From: Fodinicola acaciae
GTDB lineage: Bacteria > Actinomycetota > Actinomycetes > Mycobacteriales > HKI-0501
Direction of reading: 5' to 3'
NCBI RefSeq assembly: GCF_010993745.1
Contig: NZ_WOTN01000001.1
Coordinates: forward strand, 2,421,235 to 2,485,234
Length of the DNA: 64,000 nucleotides
Shown here: piece after piece, positions 59,853-64,000 of the stretch
How positions within the stretch are numbered: the stretch's first letter is position 1
Layout of the letters: the number at the start of each line of letters is the position of its first letter
Notes under the pieces: model-generated
Told to the model about the DNA's origin: nothing
Databases searched by the model: none
Seen by the model: the letters and a program-made list of their open reading frames with translations, nothing else
Position numbers and translations under genes: made by a program

Positions 59853-60388
59853 GGCCGCATCACCTCCGCCAGTTGGGCCCTGGCCCGGGCGATCCGCCCG
59901 CGCACGGCGGTGGTCGTGCTGTTCACAGCGGCGGCGATCTCCTCGTACGAACGGCCGTGCACCTCGCGCAGCAGCCAGCACGCCCGTTGCTCAGGCGTGA
60001 GCTGCTGCAACGCGCCGGTCAGCGCGGCCAGTTGCGCGCTCACCTCGGCTGCGCGGTCCGGCGGCGGATCCGGCGAGTGCGTCGCCTCCGGGTCCAGCTC
60101 CGCCTGCGGCCGGCGTGCGCGCAGCACGTTGAGGCAGCGGTTGGTGGTCGTACGGTAGAGCCAGCCGACGAACGCCGCGTCCTCCTGCAGCTGCGGCAGC
60201 CGCCGCCAAGCCGTCAGAAACACGTCCTGCACCACGTCCTCGGCGTCGCCACGGCTGGCCAGCATGCGCACGGCGAGCCGGTACATCGGCCCCTGATAGC
60301 GGCGCACCAACTGCTCGTACGCTGGCACGTCGCCGTCCCGGGCACGCGCCACCAGGGTGACGTCGTCCAGCTCGACGGCGGTCGCCAC
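59843..60388 (-). CDS. ECF RNA polymerase sigma factor heading the Asp23 operon
   Basis: A 181-residue ECF sigma: region 2 about 15-85 (YEQLVRRYQGPMYRLAVRML, DAEDVVQDVFLTAWRRL, GWLYRTTTNRCLNVLRARR), region 4 about 125-178 (LTPEQRACWLLREVHGRSYE, AVNSTTTAVRGRIARARA). GTG 60388 with GGGGAG upstream. First gene of a tightly packed leftward operon. Confidence 0.9.
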   Translation of the reverse strand: MATAVELDDVTLVARARDGDVPAYEQLVRRYQGPMYRLAVRMLASRGDAEDVVQDVFLTAWRRLPQLQEDAAFVGWLYRTTTNRCLNVLRARRPQAELDPEATHSPDPPPDRAAEVSAQLAALTGALQQLTPEQRACWLLREVHGRSYEEIAAAVNSTTTAVRGRIARARAQLAEVMRPWR

Positions 60389-60808
60389 AGCACTCCCCTC
60401 GGATCGACCCTCTGCCGGCTAGGACACCGCGGGGCGGTAATCGTCACGGCGATGCTGACCTTAACCGGCAGTGATCGTCGTCACCTCTCGAGAGCGTGCT
60501 TTCGGCCTGGTTCTAGCGGCTGCGGATGCCGGTACGTAGGTGTGGCTGTGAGGCGTGTGGTCGTCGGGGCTGGGTTTCTGGTTCTTGCGTTCGGTGGTGG
60601 TGGGTTTCTTGCGTTGGGAAACTGCTGCATGTTCGTTGCGTTGGGAGGGTTTTCGTTTTCGCGGCGGGCGACCTCAAGGGGAGGACCGGGTTTTGTTTGT
60701 GGTTGGGTTGGGTGCCGGGTGCGGTTCTCGAGGTGGTGTGGACATACATGTGGCTAGGAGGAGCTGTCTCGCAACTGCAAATCGAGCGCTCAATATCCCG
60801 TTTTATGT
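60389..60808. other. Non-coding region with promoter and G/T-skewed tract
   Basis: Upstream of the ECF sigma gene. From about 60540 to 60770 the + strand is strongly G/T-rich (GGTGGTGGTGGGTTTC, GGTTGGGTTGGGTGCC), unlike the flanking genes. Open frames here, such as a Thr/Pro/His-rich one on the - strand, show no domain or ribosome site. The sigma-operon promoter must lie near 60400-60480. No gene seen. Confidence 0.5.
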
Positions 60809-60987
60809 CTTGTCAGACAGGTGTTACGCAGTCAGGTCGCCTCACCTGCATTGTCAGCCACAGTAGTCACATCAGTAACGCTCCGGCCGTCGCTCGATGT
60901 TTGCAAGGACGCCATACGTGCGTCAGGCGCACGTATGGCGTCCTTGCGGCCAAGACACAACGGGCGAGGCAGATATTTAGCGTTACA
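60809..60987 (+). repeat. Structured intergenic element, copy Y
   Basis: In order: CTTGTCAGACAGG (60809-60821), AGTCACATCAG (60865-60875), a hairpin with perfect 20-bp arms (left GCAAGGACGCCATACGTGCG at 60903-60922, loop TCAGG, right to 60947), and TTTAGCGTTACA (60976-60987). Same boxes in the same order as copy X at 36432-36634. The hairpin shares only its inner ACGTGCG/CGCACGT with X; the outer stem is different but fully paired. No conserved frame. Confidence 0.65.
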
Positions 60988-61023
60988 GTCGTCAGCGATG
61001 GCGTGTGTGCCCGCGACTGGCGA

Positions 61024-64000
61024 CTACGCGGCGTACGCCTCGATCTCGTCCAGGAACATCGCGGTCGCGTTGCCGCCGTAGGTCTTGTTGAAGGTCAGCC
61101 GCACCCACCGCGCCTGTGTCGGCGCCATGCCGAAGTCATACCAGACGCGGCTGGCGTCGTTGGTCTGGCCGAGCGTGCCGACCGTTGTGAAGTTGACCTT
61201 GTCGGTGCTGGTCGCGACCGTCACCGAGCTGGGCCGATAGTCGGGATATTCCTCGTACGCGTGGAAACGCACCTTGTTGATCGACTGGACGGTGGCGAGG
61301 TCGACGAGCACGGTGACCGAGGTCGCGGACGTGTAACCGTATGACCGGTTGTCGCCCCAGTCGTCGGCCAGCACGCCGTCGGTCGACTCGGTGACCGCCG
61401 GATCCAGGTATTTCGGGTCGCCGGCCGGTTTCGGTGTTGCCTCGTACGTGCGACCTCCGGCGACATTGGCGTGCGGCAAGGAGAATCCGGCGATCTCCAG
61501 GTCGTCGAGGCTGACCGGCTGGCCGTTGCTGGTGCTGTCGACGACGAGCCGTAGGTATTGCGCTTTCGCGTTCAGGCCGACGAAATCGTCACCTCCGTCA
61601 CCGGCCGGGTTGGCCGCCGCGGTGGCCCATTTCGTGCCGTCGTAGGAAACCTGCACGCTGTAGCTCTTGGCGAAGACACTCCCCCACGACAGCCGCAGGC
61701 CGTCGACCTGCGCCTGCTGCGGAAGATTGACGGTCAATGTCTGCGTGCCGGCGGCCGTCGGCTGCCAGCTCGTACCGTGGTCGCCGTCGATGGCGTCGCC
61801 GGCCTCGTGACCGGTTGCCTGGCTGGATGCCGACGCGGTCGCGGCGCGCGCCAGATCGTTGGCGACGACCGGCTTTCCGCTGGCCGCGTCCAGCACGAGC
61901 GCGCGGATCCGCGCCATGTAACCGGGATCGGCCGAATACTTGTCGGCGCTCTGCGTCAGTGCGTACGCCAAGTCGTGTGCGAGCCCCGGATTCGTCCTGC
62001 CGAGAATGGCAAGCACCTCATAGTCCTCGGCGCCGTCGCGCTGCGACTCATACCGGATCGTCGACATGATCCGGTGGTTTTGCTTGTCCGGCCAGACGAT
62101 GTAGTGGTCACCCTTGACAGAATCAGTGTCCAGACCGGCGAGCCAGCCGGACATCGAATAGTGCAGATAACCGTTGGCGTTGCTGCCGTACGCATACCAC
62201 ATCGTCAGCCGCTGGTGCCATTCTGGCTGGTCGAGGAACCGGTTGAGATAGTTGGCCACCGGGATGTTGCAGTTGTAGAGGAAAAGATCGCGGTCCGGCA
62301 CGCCGTCGTGGTTGTTGTCCTCGCTGCGCAGCTGGTCGTAGACGTTCGGATGGTTGGTGGGGCTGTAGTTGAGCAGGTTTGGCACCATCACGCTCATGTT
62401 GGGCGCCAGGTTGGAAGCCCACGGCTCGTGGAAAATCGCGTCGCCGAGCCGGACGTCCGGCCACACCGCGCGGATTTTCTGCGCCATGCCGTTCCACGCG
62501 TCCTGGTCGCTCTGGCTCTGCGGCTCGTCGCCGAGATGCGTCCAGAACATGCCGGTCCAGCCTTTCTGGTCCAGATGCGCCTTCAGCGCCGGATAGAACT
62601 TCTGGACCCAGTTGGCCACCGTCGAGGAGCTCCACGTGACGTAATCGCGTACGGAGGCACCGCTGGCGTTCCGTGAAATCATCTCCATGTCGCGGATTCC
62701 GTCATGGCCGTGGTAGTTGTCGGTGTCGGCCATGCCGGTCATGCCTTCCAGCCGCTTCACCGAGCTGTGGTCCAGATAGAACTGGATCACCTGGTCGAAC
62801 CTGTCCCACTTGAAGGTGTACGTGCCGTCCGCATTGGCTGTCGTGCCACCGTCGAGCAGCAGGCCGATCATCGGAAACGCGAAGTCGTTGGTGCGGTGTT
62901 CCCTCATCTGCTGCGCGACATCGGTCTGCAGCTGCCACCATTCCGGTGTGTAGCGGTCCATTCCGTACGTCAGGTTGATGGTGTCGCCGTCCGGTTTCCA
63001 CGACAGCTCACCGACAAACGTGTGCCACATGGAAACGGTGAAGGCGCCATCCTTTGGATCGGGGATCGTGACAGCGCGTACGTTCACCGAGATCGGGACG
63101 GTCGAGTCGCCTTTGTTGGTGTGGATGGTCGCCGTGCCGGTGTACGTGCCGGCCGCGGTCGTCTTCGGCACGTACGTCTTGACCCAGATCGCCTGCGTGC
63201 TGTTCGCGTCGACCGCCGCGGCGGGATCATTCGAGAGATCGTCCGGAAAGTCGGCCGGCGCCTTGCGCAGGACCGGATAGATCGGCTGCGGTCCAGTCGC
63301 GCCGTTGAAGGCCGAGTTGGCGTTCAGATGCCGGTAGCCGACGAAGTTGTAGGTCAGGTTGGTTGCCGCGATCGAGTTTCCGCCGCTGGTCAGCGCGCTG
63401 AAGTCGACGCCGGTGATGGCGAACGCGTCCGGCCGGCGCAGGACGATCTGTCCGGCCTCGTACTCGTTGCGCGCCGCGTCCAGCGCCACCGACTGCCCGG
63501 ACGACGGATCTGGTTGCGTGTCACGGAAAACGTTGGTCGACGCCGGCTCGGTCCAGACGGTCGTCGGGCTGCCGCCACCGGTGAAACTGACGATGTCGGC
63601 CTTGTGGTCGCCGTTGACATCGCCGATCCGCGGCGTCTCGCCATTACGCGCGAAGCCGCTGGTCCATTTCCAACCGTCCTGCACGAAACGGCCACCGTCG
63701 GACAAGGACACGTAAACGCTGCCGTCCGCGCCGCCGGTGAACGTGACGAGGTCCGCCTTGCCGTCACCGTTGACATCGCCGACCGCCGGCGTTTCGTTGC
63801 CTACGGCGAAATGATCGTGCCACTTGACGCCGTTTCCGTTGAACTTCGAGCCGTCGGACAGCGCGACGTAAACGTCCGCGGTCGTACCACGGGTGAAGGT
63901 GGCGATGTCGTCCTTGCCGTCACCATTGAAATCACCAACCGCGGGGATTTCGTCGTTGTACGCGAAATCGTCGTGCCATTTTATCGCGTTGCCGTTGAAT
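61024..64000 (-). CDS. Large secreted VCBS/GH123-like (DUF4091)/discoidin protein, 5' end cut
   Basis: At least 991 residues; the start lies beyond 64000. N-to-C order in view: three VCBS/FG-GAP repeats with Ca-binding [18 protein letters not shown] and DVNGDHKAD; a beta-sandwich part ([20 protein letters not shown]); a TIM-barrel with [17 protein letters not shown]; a DUF4091 module ([18 protein letters not shown]); then two F5/8 type C (discoidin/CBM32-like) domains, the last ending in [10 protein letters not shown]. Related proteins are GH123-like hydrolases acting on N-acetylhexosamine glycans. Probably extracellular. Specificity is not determined. Confidence 0.88.
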   Translation of the reverse strand, partial: FNGNAIKWHDDFAYNDEIPAVGDFNGDGKDDIATFTRGTTADVYVALSDGSKFNGNGVKWHDHFAVGNETPAVGDVNGDGKADLVTFTGGADGSVYVSLSDGGRFVQDGWKWTSGFARNGETPRIGDVNGDHKADIVSFTGGGSPTTVWTEPASTNVFRDTQPDPSSGQSVALDAARNEYEAGQIVLRRPDAFAITGVDFSALTSGGNSIAATNLTYNFVGYRHLNANSAFNGATGPQPIYPVLRKAPADFPDDLSNDPAAAVDANSTQAIWVKTYVPKTTAAGTYTGTATIHTNKGDSTVPISVNVRAVTIPDPKDGAFTVSMWHTFVGELSWKPDGDTINLTYGMDRYTPEWWQLQTDVAQQMREHRTNDFAFPMIGLLLDGGTTANADGTYTFKWDRFDQVIQFYLDHSSVKRLEGMTGMADTDNYHGHDGIRDMEMISRNASGASVRDYVTWSSSTVANWVQKFYPALKAHLDQKGWTGMFWTHLGDEPQSQSDQDAWNGMAQKIRAVWPDVRLGDAIFHEPWASNLAPNMSVMVPNLLNYSPTNHPNVYDQLRSEDNNHDGVPDRDLFLYNCNIPVANYLNRFLDQPEWHQRLTMWYAYGSNANGYLHYSMSGWLAGLDTDSVKGDHYIVWPDKQNHRIMSTIRYESQRDGAEDYEVLAILGRTNPGLAHDLAYALTQSADKYSADPGYMARIRALVLDAASGKPVVANDLARAATASASSQATGHEAGDAIDGDHGTSWQPTAAGTQTLTVNLPQQAQVDGLRLSWGSVFAKSYSVQVSYDGTKWATAAANPAGDGGDDFVGLNAKAQYLRLVVDSTSNGQPVSLDDLEIAGFSLPHANVAGGRTYEATPKPAGDPKYLDPAVTESTDGVLADDWGDNRSYGYTSATSVTVLVDLATVQSINKVRFHAYEEYPDYRPSSVTVATSTDKVNFTTVGTLGQTNDASRVWYDFGMAPTQARWVRLTFNKTYGGNATAMFLDEIEAYAA

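Noticed and set aside
60513-60749. Leftward 78-codon frame rich in Thr, Pro and His
   Set aside because: Product of the G/T-skewed tract; no start signal or conserved feature.
1-64000. CRISPR arrays, tRNA, rRNA, intact insertion sequences or prophage
   Set aside because: No evenly spaced identical repeats, no recognisable cloverleaf or rRNA sequence, and no transposase, integrase or phage structural genes seen by eye; a covariance-model scan was not possible.

Overview
The window is high-GC chromosomal DNA from an actinobacterium, most likely a filamentous, secondary-metabolite-producing one. The evidence is several SARP/BTAD regulators, an AfsR-type NB-ARC regulator, a LAL (large LuxR) regulator, ECF and SigE-type sigma factors, two actinobacterial P450s, a TcmI-type polyketide cyclase, a PASTA Ser/Thr kinase and an actinobacterial Asp23/AmaP operon. 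GTG starts and ATGA/GTGA stop-start overlaps are common. I cannot name the genus. I saw no rRNA, tRNA, CRISPR array, intact transposase or prophage.

Layout. 1-4443: MFS transporter (cut by the left edge), aminoglycoside-phosphotransferase-like kinase, a DUF5937/ArsR-type regulator, and an HxlR regulator divergent from a methyltransferase across two perfect palindromic operators. 4489-8742: GT2 glycosyltransferase, GT-C-like membrane protein, SigE-family sigma factor and a membrane-anchored partner, mostly translationally coupled. 8944-12067: GT1 glycosyltransferase, P450 and TcmI-type cyclase, which look like aromatic-polyketide tailoring functions without a synthase in view. 12165-24714: a regulator-dense stretch with a small SARP, an AfsR-like SARP/NB-ARC, an unusual SARP fused through a membrane segment to an exported domain, TetR and LysR regulators, an antibiotic-biosynthesis-type monooxygenase, an ECF sigma coupled to a BTAD protein, and a LAL regulator. 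25250-28500: coupled GMC oxidoreductase and patatin-like lipase. 28772-30577: a paralogue of the GT-C-like protein. 30693-36239: sugar ABC transporter, LacI regulator and GH5-like glycosidase sharing a pair of LacI operators. 36807-46921: MetE-fold protein, PASTA kinase, NarL-type regulators, a P450/TetR group with a frameshifted membrane gene, a NuoF-like protein without its Fe-S motif, a two-component pair and a second DUF5937-type regulator. 47024-52418: monooxygenase, ECF42/DGPF pair, drug-type ABC exporter with a divergent long TetR. 52422-60388: leftward genes, consisting of a secreted small protein and then, beyond an intrinsic terminator, an unbroken run of an ECF sigma, Asp23/Gls24 proteins, AmaP, a MoxR-type AAA+ ATPase, an uncharacterised partner, a VOC protein and a DUF2165 protein. 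61024-64000: a large secreted VCBS/DUF4091/discoidin protein cut by the right edge.

Non-coding structure. Several gaps between convergent genes hold palindromic repeats. They include a 60-bp hairpin repeat at 12088 and 30600 with compensatory stem changes, a MITE-like repeat at 19878 and 36237 whose TAG ends supply neighbouring stop codons, and a roughly 200-bp element at 36432 and 60809 with ordered boxes around a hairpin whose outer stem differs but stays perfectly paired. The last element and the membrane-tethered SARP are the most unusual things I see.
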